The notes: generated from the sequence alone by a model not told the origin. DNA of 64,000 bases from GCA-020356105 sp964347475 (GCA_964347475.1 CAYFYY010000007.1:21430-85429); one strand, 5' to 3'; positions 10,855 through 19,424 are shown, numbered from the stretch's first letter. Numbers and translations: made by a program.

Positions 10855-10923
10855 GGCGCAAGGACAATGCTCGTCGCACGTCGGCGCCGCCGTGGCAGGA
10901 CACGCCGGATCCGGGAACGGCCG

Positions 10924-11406
10924 CTAGCGCATGGCGCCCCGGTCCGAAATCGGCTTCGCGTAAGCCAATTCCACATCCCAGGGGAAAAGAATCCAGGTAT
11001 CCTGGCTGACCTCGGTAATGAACGTATCGACCAGTGGCCGGCCCGCCGGCTTCGCGTAGATCGTCGCGAAATGCGCCTTCGGCAGCATATCCCGCACCAC
11101 CTTCGCCGTGGTCCCGGTGTCGACGAGATCGTCGACGATCAGCCAGCCTTCGCCGTCGCTGTCCAGGCCTTTCAGGATTGTCGTCGCGCCGTGGTCTTTG
11201 TGTTCGTACGACGCAATGCAGACCGTATCGACCAGCCGGATGTCGAGTTCCCGGGCGACGATGGCCGCCGGGACGAGGCCGCCGCGGGTGATGGCGACGA
11301 TTCCCTTGAACGGCCCCTGTTCGTGCAGTCGCCACGCCAGGGCCCGCGCATGCCGGTGCAACTCGTCCCACGAGACGGGAAATTCCATCTGTGCCGATTC
11401 GCTCAT
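10924..11406 (-). CDS. gpt: Xanthine phosphoribosyltransferase
   Basis: 160 residues from the ATG at 11406, with AGGAGG upstream; the GTG three bases before it is the alternative. The PRPP-binding loop is GWLIVDDLVDTGTTAKVV (about residues 87-104), the hallmark of purine phosphoribosyltransferases. Other matches to the XGPRT subgroup are ITRGGLVPAAIVARELDIR near the N-terminus and a C-terminal TWILFPWDVELAY. It salvages xanthine and guanine to XMP and GMP. It is monocistronic and convergent with the M24 gene. Confidence 0.93.
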   Translation of the reverse strand: MSESAQMEFPVSWDELHRHARALAWRLHEQGPFKGIVAITRGGLVPAAIVARELDIRLVDTVCIASYEHKDHGATTILKGLDSDGEGWLIVDDLVDTGTTAKVVRDMLPKAHFATIYAKPAGRPLVDTFITEVSQDTWILFPWDVELAYAKPISDRGAMR

Positions 11407-11599
11407 CACCCCGATCCTCCTGTGCCCCCCAATTGGTGCGTTCTAGCCCATGGACTTGGCGGCAGCAACGTCGATACCCTGCGTTTTAGAGGCATTTTCG
11501 GCTTAACCGCCGATTCATACCCGTCGTTGATGATGTTTCTTGGTCTCGACCGTTTATGATCCTAGGGTGTCCGGTTCGGAAGGCAGATTCACCGTGGAG

Positions 11600-13879
11600 A
11601 TGCGGGAAGTCAGCGCCTGCCTCGGCATGATCGTTGCTCTGGCTGGTTGTGAGAGCACTACCAGCGATTCGCGTGCCTTCCGCAACGATAACCTGCCCAT
11701 TCCCGATCCGCTGGCAGGTCAGCAACTGCCAGCAAATTTCGAGACCGCAGAATTCTCCGCCCAACATGGTCTCAACCAGATTGGCGCCCAGCATGCCTAT
11801 GCCAAGGGGGCCTCTGGCGGCGGCGTCGTGGTGGCGGTGATCGACACCGGGATTCAAGTCGACCACAGCGACCTCGCCGCCAATGTTTCCCCGGACAGCA
11901 TCGACATCGTGCGCGGAGACCCTGTCACGGACGAGGATGGCCACGGAACGCACGTCTCAGGGACCGTCGCTGCGGAAAAGAACGACGTGGGGATGCACGG
12001 CGTTGCCTTCGACGCAACGATCCTGGCGATCCGCACAGATACCGTGATTGCCGACCCGGTATTCTGCGGCGGGCCCGCCCAGTGTTCAGTGTTCTATGAA
12101 GCCGACCTTATCAACGCGATTCGCTATGCAACCGGCAAGGCACATGTGATCAATCTGAGCCTTGGCGGCCCGGTCCCGCTCAGCTTCCAGTTCGAGCAGG
12201 AACTGCGTCGCGCGATGAATGCGGGTTCTATCATCGTTGCGGCCACGGGCAACGACGGAGCCACGGAACCCGGCTGGCCGGCAATGTACGCGGGCTCTCC
12301 GACCGTCAACACGAGCGGCCAGCTGATCGCCGTGGGTGCCGTTGACAGTACCGGCACAATCGCGGCCTTTTCCAACGAATGCGGCACAGCGAAGGATTAT
12401 TGCCTCGTAGCGCCAGGCGTAAACATCTATTCGACGGTTCCCGGCGACGCCTACGCATTCTACTCCGGGACTTCGATGGCTACGCCGCACGTCTCCGGCG
12501 CGGCGGCATTGCTGATCCAGACCTGGCCGATGCTTCCCCCTTCGGATGTCGTAAGCATTCTGCTGACCACGGCAACCGATCTGGGTGCGGCCGGGGTGGA
12601 CGTCGTGTACGGCCACGGGTTGTTGAATTTGGACGCCGCAATGCAGCCGGTCGGCAGCCTGGCGATTCCGCTTTCCGGTTCCGCAACAGGCCAAACCGTT
12701 ACGCTGGATGGTACTTCGCTGTCTCTGGGGCCGGCGTTCGGCAACGCGCTCAGCGGTTCGACGTTGCTTGCACAGGCTTTCGCCCTGGATGATTTCGATC
12801 GCAATTTCGTTGCCGGGTTGGACGGGCGTGTCGTTCGTGCCGACCGGAACTTCGGTCTCGACGCTCTTATGGCCGGCGGCATCCAGCCGGTCGAAGCCGC
12901 CTTGCCCAACGGCGCGAAAGTCTCCCTCGGCGCGACAGAGCAGGCGAGCGCTGGTCCGGGGTGGGACGCCATCGGCATGGCCTCCGAGCAAGAGGCAGAG
13001 CGCGACGTGCGTGGGATGAGCCTGGCGTTCTCGGGGAGCGATGGCACCGCCTACCGCATCGGCTATGACGTAACGCCGGCGCAGATGGTCGACGACATCG
13101 CAGTCACCCCGGCAGCAAGCCTGTTCTGGATGTCTGACGAGCTTCTCAACCCGCAACATGGGCTGGTCGGGACTGGGGCGGCCTTCACGGCAAGCCGCGG
13201 GCTCGGTGCCGGGAGTGTACTGACCGTTGGCCTGGTCGATGAACTTGGTCAGCAGAGTGGCGACACCGGCAACGCGCGGATCGGCGAAATCGCGGTTGCC
13301 CATCTATTCCCGGGCGGTGCTGCCCTGACGGCGCGGTTCTCGCATGTCGACGAGCGTAGCGGCTTCCTCGGCAGCGACGCGGATGGTGGCTTCTCGGTCG
13401 AGGGGGCCAACAGCCGGTTCTACGTCCTCGGTGGCCGTCTGCCGCTCGGCGCGGGGGTAGAACTGCTCGGCAGCTACACGTTGGGAACGACCGACATGAC
13501 GGCCGACGGGACTAGCCTTCTGAGCGACTGGAGCGGCGCCCGTGCCGATGCTTTCGGGCTTGGCATCGTCAAGGACAATGCACTGGGCACCGGTGGGCGG
13601 ATCGGATTCCTGGCTGGGCAGCCACTGCGGGTCAACGCCGCCTCTGCCAACCTGACCGTGCCGGTCGACTATCAGCTGGACAAAACGGTCGTGCAGGCTT
13701 CCGAACGGGTTTCGCTGGTGCCGACCGGCCGCGAGATCGACCTGCAGATCGCTTATGACAGGACCATCGGGATCCAGGGAAACCTGTCGGGCTGGCTGAT
13801 GATGCAGCTGGAGCCCGGACATGATGCCGAAGCGCCGCCAGCGTACGGCATCGGCGTGCGCTTCGCGACGGCCTTCTGA
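11600..13879 (+). CDS. Subtilisin-like (S8) serine peptidase, lipoprotein, with C-terminal barrel-like domain
   Basis: 759 residues from the ATG at 11600; a GTG two codons upstream has a better spaced GGAAGG and is the alternative. The N-terminus is a short hydrophobic segment ending in a lipobox (VALAGC). The peptidase domain spans about residues 55-360 with the triad Asp82 (VIDTGIQ), His115 (DGHGTHVSG) and Ser292 (GTSMATPHVSG), plus the oxyanion Asn in ATGND. The C-terminal 300 residues are rich in alternating small and hydrophobic residues and end in an aromatic (VRFATAF). This is like autotransporter-type beta domains or outer-membrane barrels. The protein is likely exposed at the outer membrane. 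Confidence 0.88.
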   Translation: MREVSACLGMIVALAGCESTTSDSRAFRNDNLPIPDPLAGQQLPANFETAEFSAQHGLNQIGAQHAYAKGASGGGVVVAVIDTGIQVDHSDLAANVSPDSIDIVRGDPVTDEDGHGTHVSGTVAAEKNDVGMHGVAFDATILAIRTDTVIADPVFCGGPAQCSVFYEADLINAIRYATGKAHVINLSLGGPVPLSFQFEQELRRAMNAGSIIVAATGNDGATEPGWPAMYAGSPTVNTSGQLIAVGAVDSTGTIAAFSNECGTAKDYCLVAPGVNIYSTVPGDAYAFYSGTSMATPHVSGAAALLIQTWPMLPPSDVVSILLTTATDLGAAGVDVVYGHGLLNLDAAMQPVGSLAIPLSGSATGQTVTLDGTSLSLGPAFGNALSGSTLLAQAFALDDFDRNFVAGLDGRVVRADRNFGLDALMAGGIQPVEAALPNGAKVSLGATEQASAGPGWDAIGMASEQEAERDVRGMSLAFSGSDGTAYRIGYDVTPAQMVDDIAVTPAASLFWMSDELLNPQHGLVGTGAAFTASRGLGAGSVLTVGLVDELGQQSGDTGNARIGEIAVAHLFPGGAALTARFSHVDERSGFLGSDADGGFSVEGANSRFYVLGGRLPLGAGVELLGSYTLGTTDMTADGTSLLSDWSGARADAFGLGIVKDNALGTGGRIGFLAGQPLRVNAASANLTVPVDYQLDKTVVQASERVSLVPTGREIDLQIAYDRTIGIQGNLSGWLMMQLEPGHDAEAPPAYGIGVRFATAF

Positions 13880-14006
13880 CGCCGAATTGACCGGTTGGCC
13901 GCGCGCCGTGCTATGACGGGACGATCAGTGGCGCGGCGGCAGCTGCGGCCGATCAACGGGAAGTGATGGCGCCCCACCGTGCGCTGCTTGACTTCCATAT
14001 TCGATT

Positions 14007-14022
14007 ATTACAATCTTCTAAT
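14007..14022. promoter_or_regulatory. ATTA-N8-TAAT motif upstream of dsrE-like gene
   Basis: The 16-mer ATTACAATCTTCTAAT lies about 100 bp before the DsrE-type gene and just downstream of a TTGACT element (13988-13993). The same ATTA-N8-TAAT geometry recurs before the FadL-type porin (15286) and OsmC (17619). The rest of the 240-bp gap 13880-14119 shows nothing else I can name. A shared repressor is an inference. Confidence 0.35.
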
Positions 14023-14119
14023 GAAATAAAGCGTCGGGGTCGCCTGCGGCCTCGCCGGCGCGCTCGGTTTCGACAATCTTGTCAGGGCGGGGCATTGACC
14101 TGGAAAGGAAATAGCGACG

Positions 14120-14614
14120 ATGTCGGAGAACAACAACGCGAAGAGCATGTCGATCATCGTGACCAAGGGCTCGCTGGACTGGGCCTATCCGCCCTTCATT
14201 ATCGGCACGACCGCTGCGGCGATGGGGCTGGATGTCACGATGTTCTTTACGTTCTACGGCCTCGGCCTTCTGAAGAAGAAGCTCAACCTCCAGGTTACCC
14301 CGCTCGGCAACGCGGCCATGGAGATGCCGATGCTGGGTGGCCATATGACGATGCCGAACATGGTGGGCATGTTGCCCGGCGTCGATAAAGCGGCGACCGT
14401 GATGATGAAGAACCTCATCAAGAAGAAGGGCGTGGCGTCGATCGAGGAATTGCGGGAGGCCGCGATCGAGTCCGAGATCCGCATGATCGCCTGCCAGATG
14501 ACGCTGGACCTGTTCGAATACAAGCGCGAGGACCTGATCGAGGGCCACGAGCTTGGAGGTGCGGCGACCTATATCGACGCAGCCACCAAATCCGACATCA
14601 ACCTGTTCATTTGA
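14120..14614 (+). CDS. DsrE/DsrF/DrsH-like sulfur-transfer protein
   Basis: 164 residues from an ATG preceded by AAGGAA. It has the DsrE fold signature: an N-terminal SIIVTKGSLDWAYPPFIIGTTAAAMG and a following VTMFFTFYGLGLLKKK. A conserved late Cys lies in IRMIACQMTLDLF (about residue 125), the position that carries persulfide in DsrE-type carriers. It would act in the cytoplasm as a sulfur carrier. The next gene, 56 bp downstream, is TusA. DsrE-TusA pairs occur together in sulfur-oxidation and persulfide-relay loci, which supports the role. Confidence 0.9.
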   Translation: MSENNNAKSMSIIVTKGSLDWAYPPFIIGTTAAAMGLDVTMFFTFYGLGLLKKKLNLQVTPLGNAAMEMPMLGGHMTMPNMVGMLPGVDKAATVMMKNLIKKKGVASIEELREAAIESEIRMIACQMTLDLFEYKREDLIEGHELGGAATYIDAATKSDINLFI

Positions 14615-14670
14615 GGCGGCATCCGGCCGACCTTTCGCAACGCGACGCAATCAGCAAGGAGAAACCACAC

Positions 14671-14898
14671 ATGGCCGATCAGGTGCTCGACGCCAAGGGG
14701 CTGAACTGCCCGCTGCCAATACTCAAGGCGAAGAAGGCATTGAAGGATGTGCCCGCGGGCGGCACGCTGGAAATCCAGGCAACCGACCCCGGGTCGGTCG
14801 CGGACTTTGAAGCATTTTGCCGCACGACCGGGAACGAGCTGCTGGAATCCAAGACCGAAGACGGCGTTTACGTGTTCGTCATCAAACACACGGGTTGA
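14671..14898 (+). CDS. tusA: TusA-family sulfur carrier protein
   Basis: 75 residues starting MADQVLDAKGLNCPLP, with AAGGAG upstream. The CPxP motif with Cys13 is the persulfide-carrying site of TusA (SirA-like) proteins. The C-terminal KTEDGVYVFVIKHTG strand is typical. It passes sulfane sulfur between rhodaneses, DsrE-type proteins and acceptors such as thiolation or Moco enzymes. It forms a two-gene unit with the DsrE-like gene and ends before a strong terminator. Confidence 0.93.
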   Translation: MADQVLDAKGLNCPLPILKAKKALKDVPAGGTLEIQATDPGSVADFEAFCRTTGNELLESKTEDGVYVFVIKHTG

Positions 14899-14940
14899 CG
14901 GGATCGCGAAACGCCCGGAAAATATGGAAAAATCATCAGC

Positions 14941-14974
14941 CGGCCCGGGATGTGACGCCCCGGGCCGTTTCTGT
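14941..14974 (+). terminator. Rho-independent terminator after tusA
   Basis: A perfect nine-base stem (CGGCCCGGG at 14941-14949 and CCCGGGCCG at 14959-14967) with a nine-base loop, followed by TTTCTGTT. It sits 43 bp after the tusA stop and should end the dsrE-tusA transcript. Confidence 0.8.
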
Positions 14975-15462
14975 TCGGCAGTCCGAGTTGCCGCCAACAT
15001 CCTGCAAGTATACGCAAGGCAGACCTTTGGCATAACGCTCACGGGCGGCTATGTGGCCTGAATTCGAAGCAGTTTGTGCTGGGTTGTATTTAAAGTAACC
15101 GGCTTTTCGATTTGATCGCTTCCGCTCAGATTGCACGCCTGTATGTCCGCTTTACGATAATATTCGCCAAATACATACCAGATGATATAAGAAAGTCCTT
15201 ATTATTTGTCAAACAAACACGGAATTGGTTTCGCATGTAACGGACTGCTATTTGCAGGTTAACCACATATTTTTTTGCACAATACATTAGATGATGGTAA
15301 TTTAGAGAGATATAACACACCGTGCTCGCTCGGTTCGGCGGGCATGAGCCAAGACAGGGGGTGCGTCTGGTGCTTCCGTCAACAAGCCAGGAAAGAGGGC
15401 CGTGGGCGGGATCTCCTGGGCACAGCAAGTTGGCATCTCGGTCTTCACACTCAGGAGGTAGC
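14975..15462. other. AT-rich intergenic region before the porin gene
   Basis: About 490 bp without a convincing gene. It is clearly lower in GC than its surroundings, with poly-T stretches near 15270 and the ATTA-N8-TAAT motif at 15286-15301. It probably holds the promoter and regulatory region of the FadL-type gene and could include a small RNA, but I see no defined one. Confidence 0.5.
15286..15301. promoter_or_regulatory. ATTA-N8-TAAT motif upstream of the FadL-type porin
   Basis: ATTAGATGATGGTAAT shares its first seven bases with the site before OsmC and has the same half-sites as the one before the DsrE gene. It lies about 160 bp before the porin start. A role as operator is inferred from recurrence. 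Confidence 0.35.
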
Positions 15463-16716
15463 ATGAAGAAGGTATTGTACAGCTGCGCAGCGGGCGCGAC
15501 CGCTGCGATTGTCGCATGCGCTCCCGCTCAGGCGACGGAGGGGTATTTCACGCACGGCATCGGTGCCGTCAACAAATCGATGGCCGGCGCCGGCGTCGCC
15601 ACCGGATTCGACGCCATGTCGCAGGCGACCAATCCGGCCGCGCTGACGCTTGTGGACCCGCAATTCACGGCGGATATCTCGCTGTTCAGTCCGCGGCGTG
15701 AGTACACCGCCACGAACACACCGTTTCTCGTCGCCAGTCCGGGGCTCGATAGCGATAGAAACTATTTCTTCATTCCCTCTCTGGCCGGAGCCTACGAAAT
15801 AGACGACGTGTCGTCCTGGGGGTGGGCATTTTACGGTCAGGGAGGCATGAATACGACCTATGACGATCCAGTTGGACCGTTTGGCGGCGGAAAGACGGGC
15901 GTTGATCTCTCGCAAGCCTTTTTGCAGTTCACCTACGCGCGTGACATTACACCCCGGATCAGCGTTGGGGTCAGCCCAATTCTTGCAGCCCAGCGGTTCA
16001 AGGCATTTGGTCTTCAAGCGTTCGACAACGCGACGAATTCGTCGAATCCGGGCAACGTTACGAACAGGGGCTACGAATTGTCGTATGGTTACGGCGGCAA
16101 ACTCGGCGTGCAAGCCGATATCGGTGGCGGAGTCCGGTTTGGAGCTTCCTACCAGACACGCATGTACATGAGCAAATTCGACAAGTATTCGGGGCTTTTC
16201 GCCGAACAGGGCGATTTCGATATCCCGCCGGCGCTGCAAGCTGGATTCTCGTGGGATTCGGGCGCTGGCGTGACCGTTGCCCTCGACTACAAGAGAATCT
16301 TTTACGAGGCTATCGACGCAGTCTCGAATCCCCTGTCACCGGGTACACTTACGGGTACGAGCAATCTGCTGGGGGCGAGTGACGGCTCCGGATTTGGCTG
16401 GGAGAACATCAACTCTTACAAATTGGGTATCCAGTGGCAGGCAACTCCAACAGTGGCACTCAGGGCAGGGGTCGGGTTTAACGACAATCCAATCCCCTCA
16501 TCCGAGGTTATGTTCAACATTCTGGCGCCCGGCGTGCAGGAGCAGCATTACACGGCCGGACTGACTTGGCAGCAGAGCCCGAACAGCGCCTTCATGCTCG
16601 GTGCCATGTATTCACCCAGCAGCAGCGTGTCCGGGCAGGATCCGTTCAGCGTGCACACCATCGAGCTTGAGATGTGGCAGTTCGAGGTTACCGCCGGCTG
16701 GACCTGGACCTTCTGA
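15463..16716 (+). CDS. OmpP1/FadL/TodX-family outer-membrane transport protein
   Basis: 417 residues starting MKKVLYSCAAGATA, with a perfect AGGAGG five bases upstream. Residues 1-24 are a Sec signal (cleavage after AQA). The mature N-terminus TEGYFTHGIGAVNKSMAGAG matches the FadL family, in which this segment forms the hatch of a 14-stranded barrel. The protein ends in an outer-membrane signature, alternating aromatic residues and a final Phe (TAGWTWTF). It would carry hydrophobic substrates, such as fatty acids or aromatics, across the outer membrane. The preceding DsrE-TusA genes make a sulfur-linked substrate possible, but the sequence does not show one. Confidence 0.92.
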   Translation: MKKVLYSCAAGATAAIVACAPAQATEGYFTHGIGAVNKSMAGAGVATGFDAMSQATNPAALTLVDPQFTADISLFSPRREYTATNTPFLVASPGLDSDRNYFFIPSLAGAYEIDDVSSWGWAFYGQGGMNTTYDDPVGPFGGGKTGVDLSQAFLQFTYARDITPRISVGVSPILAAQRFKAFGLQAFDNATNSSNPGNVTNRGYELSYGYGGKLGVQADIGGGVRFGASYQTRMYMSKFDKYSGLFAEQGDFDIPPALQAGFSWDSGAGVTVALDYKRIFYEAIDAVSNPLSPGTLTGTSNLLGASDGSGFGWENINSYKLGIQWQATPTVALRAGVGFNDNPIPSSEVMFNILAPGVQEQHYTAGLTWQQSPNSAFMLGAMYSPSSSVSGQDPFSVHTIELEMWQFEVTAGWTWTF

Positions 16717-16743
16717 CGAAACCAACCGACGTCCGTACGGCAA

Positions 16744-16770
16744 GGGCCGGGCATCGTGCCCGGTCCTTTT
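16744..16770 (+). terminator. Rho-independent terminator after the porin gene
   Basis: GGGCCGGGCA (16744-16753) pairs with TGCCCGGTCC (16757-16766) through ten base pairs including one G-T, with a three-base loop, and is followed by TTTT. It lies 28 bp after the porin stop. Confidence 0.8.
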
Positions 16771-16912
16771 CCGTCAACGGCAACCGACGGGCGGGGCTGA
16801 GCCCTGAGCTGCGCAAAAAAGTGTTGTTAGGCAGGGATTGATTCCGGGTGGTCGCGGCGTTTCCTCCTCAAGAACGAACAAGAAGGTACGTCACCGACGT
16901 CGGGAGGAGACG

Positions 16913-17287
16913 GTGAGACGAATCAAGATCACGATCGGTCCCGTCGAGCTGTACGCGAAGCTGCTCGACACGCCTGCAGGAGAAGCCATACGCAGCGCCC
17001 TGCCGTTCCTGTCGATGGCGCGGGTCGCCGACAGTGCGGTGGTGTTCTCGGCGCCGGGGCCTGTCCCGCCCCATTCGGGACTGCCGGCCATGGGCCGGCC
17101 CGGCGATTTCGTTCTGTGCGGCAGAAGCGGGACGTGCGGTATCGATTTCGGGATCGAACCTTTTTCGCGCAATCGCCGCCACGGCCCGCGGCGCTCGGGC
17201 GACGTCTGGGCGCGCGCGATGGGGGACATCGCGGCGCTGAAACACGTCATCGACGGTGATCGCGTGGCGGTCCACGGAGTCGAATAG
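16913..17287 (+). CDS. Cyclophilin-like fold protein (DUF369/TM1367-like)
   Basis: 124 residues from a GTG at 16913, with GGGAGGAG just upstream; a further upstream frame extension is Arg-rich and unsupported. The N-terminus VRRIKITIGPVELYAKLLDTPAGEAI, followed by ALPF, is the usual opening of the small cyclophilin-like family (KI-I-G...A-LLDTP-A). Later come GD and FG-EP turns. Such proteins have a cyclophilin-type barrel but no proven isomerase activity. It is monocistronic, after the porin terminator. Confidence 0.75.
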   Translation: MRRIKITIGPVELYAKLLDTPAGEAIRSALPFLSMARVADSAVVFSAPGPVPPHSGLPAMGRPGDFVLCGRSGTCGIDFGIEPFSRNRRHGPRRSGDVWARAMGDIAALKHVIDGDRVAVHGVE

Positions 17288-17618
17288 CCATCAAATCCGG
17301 CACGTGGCGTCTCGTCGACGCCACCCGCCCGATGTGCCTGTCCACTGGACAGATCACAATGTTGCCGTCGCTCCGAAGAATCTCAACCATGCGTGTCTAC
17401 CAATCCCGGTCCAGGGCAAGCACGAGTCTTCGAGGCTGAGATAACGTCGGCCGCGCTGACGGCACCCAGCCGCGGTGATCGTGGACGTTATTGCCTGTAT
17501 CGGCGTGGACATCATTCCCGAAGAATCGGCCCGGCATGAACTGCAAACATTTTGCGCCCGTCAATACCGCCGTGCGACATCGCGTCAACTGGCGTTGGCC
17601 GCACCGATGCCCAAATAT
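17288..17618. other. Intergenic region upstream of osmC
   Basis: About 330 bp with no gene that has a ribosome binding site and coding-like codon use. The distal end becomes AT-rich and leads into the putative operator at 17619. I see no further structure in it. Confidence 0.5.
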
Positions 17619-17634
17619 ATTAGATATTTCTAAT
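17619..17634. promoter_or_regulatory. Inverted repeat ATTAG-N6-CTAAT upstream of osmC
   Basis: ATTAGATATTTCTAAT has perfect five-base arms and lies 24 bp before the OsmC start, overlapping where a promoter would be. It is the best copy of the ATTA-N8-TAAT motif seen also at 14007 and 15286. Its position suggests a repressor site; the regulator is unknown. Confidence 0.45.
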
Positions 17635-17657
17635 TTTTTGAGATCAGGAGGATGCCG

Positions 17658-18086
17658 ATGGCAACGACGGCACGAGTCAAATGGATCGAAGGATCCCGTT
17701 TCATCGGGGAATCGCAGAGCGGCCATGCCGTCGTCATGCAGGGCCTGGCCGGGGAGGGGGAACCGTCGGTGGGCATCCGGCCGATGGAGATGCTGTTGCT
17801 CGGCATGGGCGGCTGCACGGCGATCGACGTCGTGATGATCCTGCAGAAGTCGCGCGAGGCGGTGACCGACGTGGTCGTCGAGATCGAAGCCGAGCGGGCC
17901 GAATCGGTGCCCAAGGTCTACAAACGGATCCACGCGCACTACGTCGTCACCGGCCGGGGTTTGAGGCCATCTGCGGTCGAGCGTGCGGTCAAGCTGTCGG
18001 CCGAAAAATACTGTTCCGCCACCGTCATGCTGGGGGCAACGGCCACCGTCACGCACGACTTCGAGGTCGTCGAGGCGGACGGTTAG
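17658..18086 (+). CDS. OsmC/Ohr-family peroxiredoxin-like protein
   Basis: 142 residues. The ATG at 17658 is chosen over 17652 because AGGAGG (17646-17651) gives it a six-base spacing. The YhfA-like OsmC pattern is present. The first redox Cys lies in GMGGCTAIDVVMIL (about residue 53) and the second in KLSAEKYCSATVML (about residue 117), preceded by the PMEMLLLG helix. OsmC proteins reduce organic hydroperoxides with two cysteines and act in the cytoplasm as homodimers; some OsmC relatives also reduce persulfides. The AT-rich palindrome before the gene suggests specific control. Confidence 0.92.
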   Translation: MATTARVKWIEGSRFIGESQSGHAVVMQGLAGEGEPSVGIRPMEMLLLGMGGCTAIDVVMILQKSREAVTDVVVEIEAERAESVPKVYKRIHAHYVVTGRGLRPSAVERAVKLSAEKYCSATVMLGATATVTHDFEVVEADG

Positions 18087-18142
18087 CGCGTAATCGGTGA
18101 CGTTGGGCTCGGCCGTATCGGCGCGACCTTACGACAGACGCC

Positions 18143-18760
18143 TCAATCGTCCGGGAGGTATCGGAAATGGCCGCTGATCGGGTAGGTGAACAGCATGTCT
18201 TTCAGCTCTGGCCCGCGGCCGATGTTGTGCGCGATCAACGGGCGCCTGCCGTCGGCCGAGCGGCGATCGGTGACGATGCCGATGTGCGGAAGGTTGCCGG
18301 GCAGACGCCAGGTGACCAGATCGCCGGGCCGATAGGTGTTCGGGTCATCGCTGACCGCAAGTGAGCGGCCGTGCCGCGTGAAGAATGTCTCAAGATTGGG
18401 CACGCGCCGATGATCGATGCTCCGGTCCGGTCGTGTGAGGCCCCAGCGCTGCGGATAGGCCGCGAATTCTCGGATCATGTCTTCATGGACCTCTTTTTGC
18501 AGATCGATGCCGAGTCCTGAGCGGTAAGCGCGAACGACCAGGTCGGTGCATACGCCGATATCGTCCGGCACGTCCCCGCCCGGATAGGCGAGGGTCCGGT
18601 ACGAGCCATCGTAGACGACCCTGTGCCCGGTGCGCTCGATCGCCGCCGCCACAAGGTCCTGCCCGGACTCGCCCGGCTGCCGCTGCGCCTGGGCCGCCGG
18701 CGGCAACAGGATGACGATGGCGGCCAGATGCAGAATGGCGCTCCGCACTATCACATGCAC
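18143..18760 (-). CDS. DUF1287 secreted protein (NlpC/P60-like fold)
   Basis: 205 residues if translation starts at the GTG at 18760, which has AGGAGG five bases upstream; an ATG at 18790 is the alternative. Residues 1-26 are a signal peptide ending AQAQ. The DUF1287 signatures are YDGSYRTLAYPGGDVPDDIGVCTDLVVRAYR, with a Cys in the C-T-D motif, and RPGDLVTWRLPGNLPHIGIVTD, with a His. This Cys-His arrangement is like NlpC/P60 amidohydrolases. It probably acts in the periplasm on cell-wall or peptide material. It is convergent with osmC. Confidence 0.88.
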   Translation of the reverse strand: MHVIVRSAILHLAAIVILLPPAAQAQRQPGESGQDLVAAAIERTGHRVVYDGSYRTLAYPGGDVPDDIGVCTDLVVRAYRSGLGIDLQKEVHEDMIREFAAYPQRWGLTRPDRSIDHRRVPNLETFFTRHGRSLAVSDDPNTYRPGDLVTWRLPGNLPHIGIVTDRRSADGRRPLIAHNIGRGPELKDMLFTYPISGHFRYLPDD

Positions 18761-18848
18761 GAGGACCTCCTGCCATGATCGGAGGAGCATTTCGCCCCCT
18801 CGGCGTCATCAAATCACTGCAATCCGGCAAAAAAGCGGCGGCGAACGC

Positions 18849-19322
18849 TCAACCGGAGCACGCCGGCACGAGGCCGCGCTTCTCCAGGTAACGTTGGTGG
18901 TGCTCCTCGGCCCGCCAGAAGGCGCCGGCGGGAACAATCTCGGTGACGATAGGCTGGCGGTGCCGTCCGGACTCTTCCAGTGCGCGCTTGGAACTGCGGG
19001 CCTGGCGCTCCTGCGCAGCGTCGTGCACGAAGATGACCGAGCGAAACGCGCTGCCGACGTCGGGACCCTGGCGGTCCCGTTGCGTCGGATCGTGGAAGCG
19101 CCAGAACGAGCTCAGCAGTTCGGTATAGCTCACGCTGGCCGGGTCGTACTCCACGCGTACCACCTCAACGTGTCCTGTCGTGCCCGAGCCGACCTCCCGG
19201 AATGTCGGGTTCGGCACGTGGCCGCCCATGAACCCGACTTCCGTGGCGGTGACGCCCGGGATGAGCCTGACGGCCGCCTCGACGCACCAGAATCGTCCGG
19301 CGGCGAATGTTGCGGTGGCCAT
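18849..19322 (-). CDS. MsrA-like protein lacking the catalytic cysteine
   Basis: 157 residues, a normal length for a single-domain methionine sulfoxide reductase A. Overall similarity to MsrA is clear (VPNPTFREVGSGTTGHVEVV, FHDPTQRDRQGPDVG, AEEHHQRYLEKRG). The nucleophile motif G-C-F-W is changed to GRFWC: Arg10 (codon CGA) stands where the catalytic Cys should be. The two substrate-binding tyrosines also appear as Phe (Phe31 in GFMGG and Phe93 in SAFRS). The general-acid Glu53 (GHVE) and Asp88 remain. Cys13, three residues on, might substitute, but conventional activity is doubtful. The open frame and codon use look normal, so this is not a simple broken gene. Confidence 0.88.
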   Translation of the reverse strand: MATATFAAGRFWCVEAAVRLIPGVTATEVGFMGGHVPNPTFREVGSGTTGHVEVVRVEYDPASVSYTELLSSFWRFHDPTQRDRQGPDVGSAFRSVIFVHDAAQERQARSSKRALEESGRHRQPIVTEIVPAGAFWRAEEHHQRYLEKRGLVPACSG

Positions 19323-19424
19323 GGCGAGGCCCTCCTCCGTCTCGCATGTATAAGAGTATCACGTTCCCTAGGTCCGGCAACCGTCGTGTCCGCCGCGGCA
19401 GCGCTCGTTATGGGCGTGAAGCGT

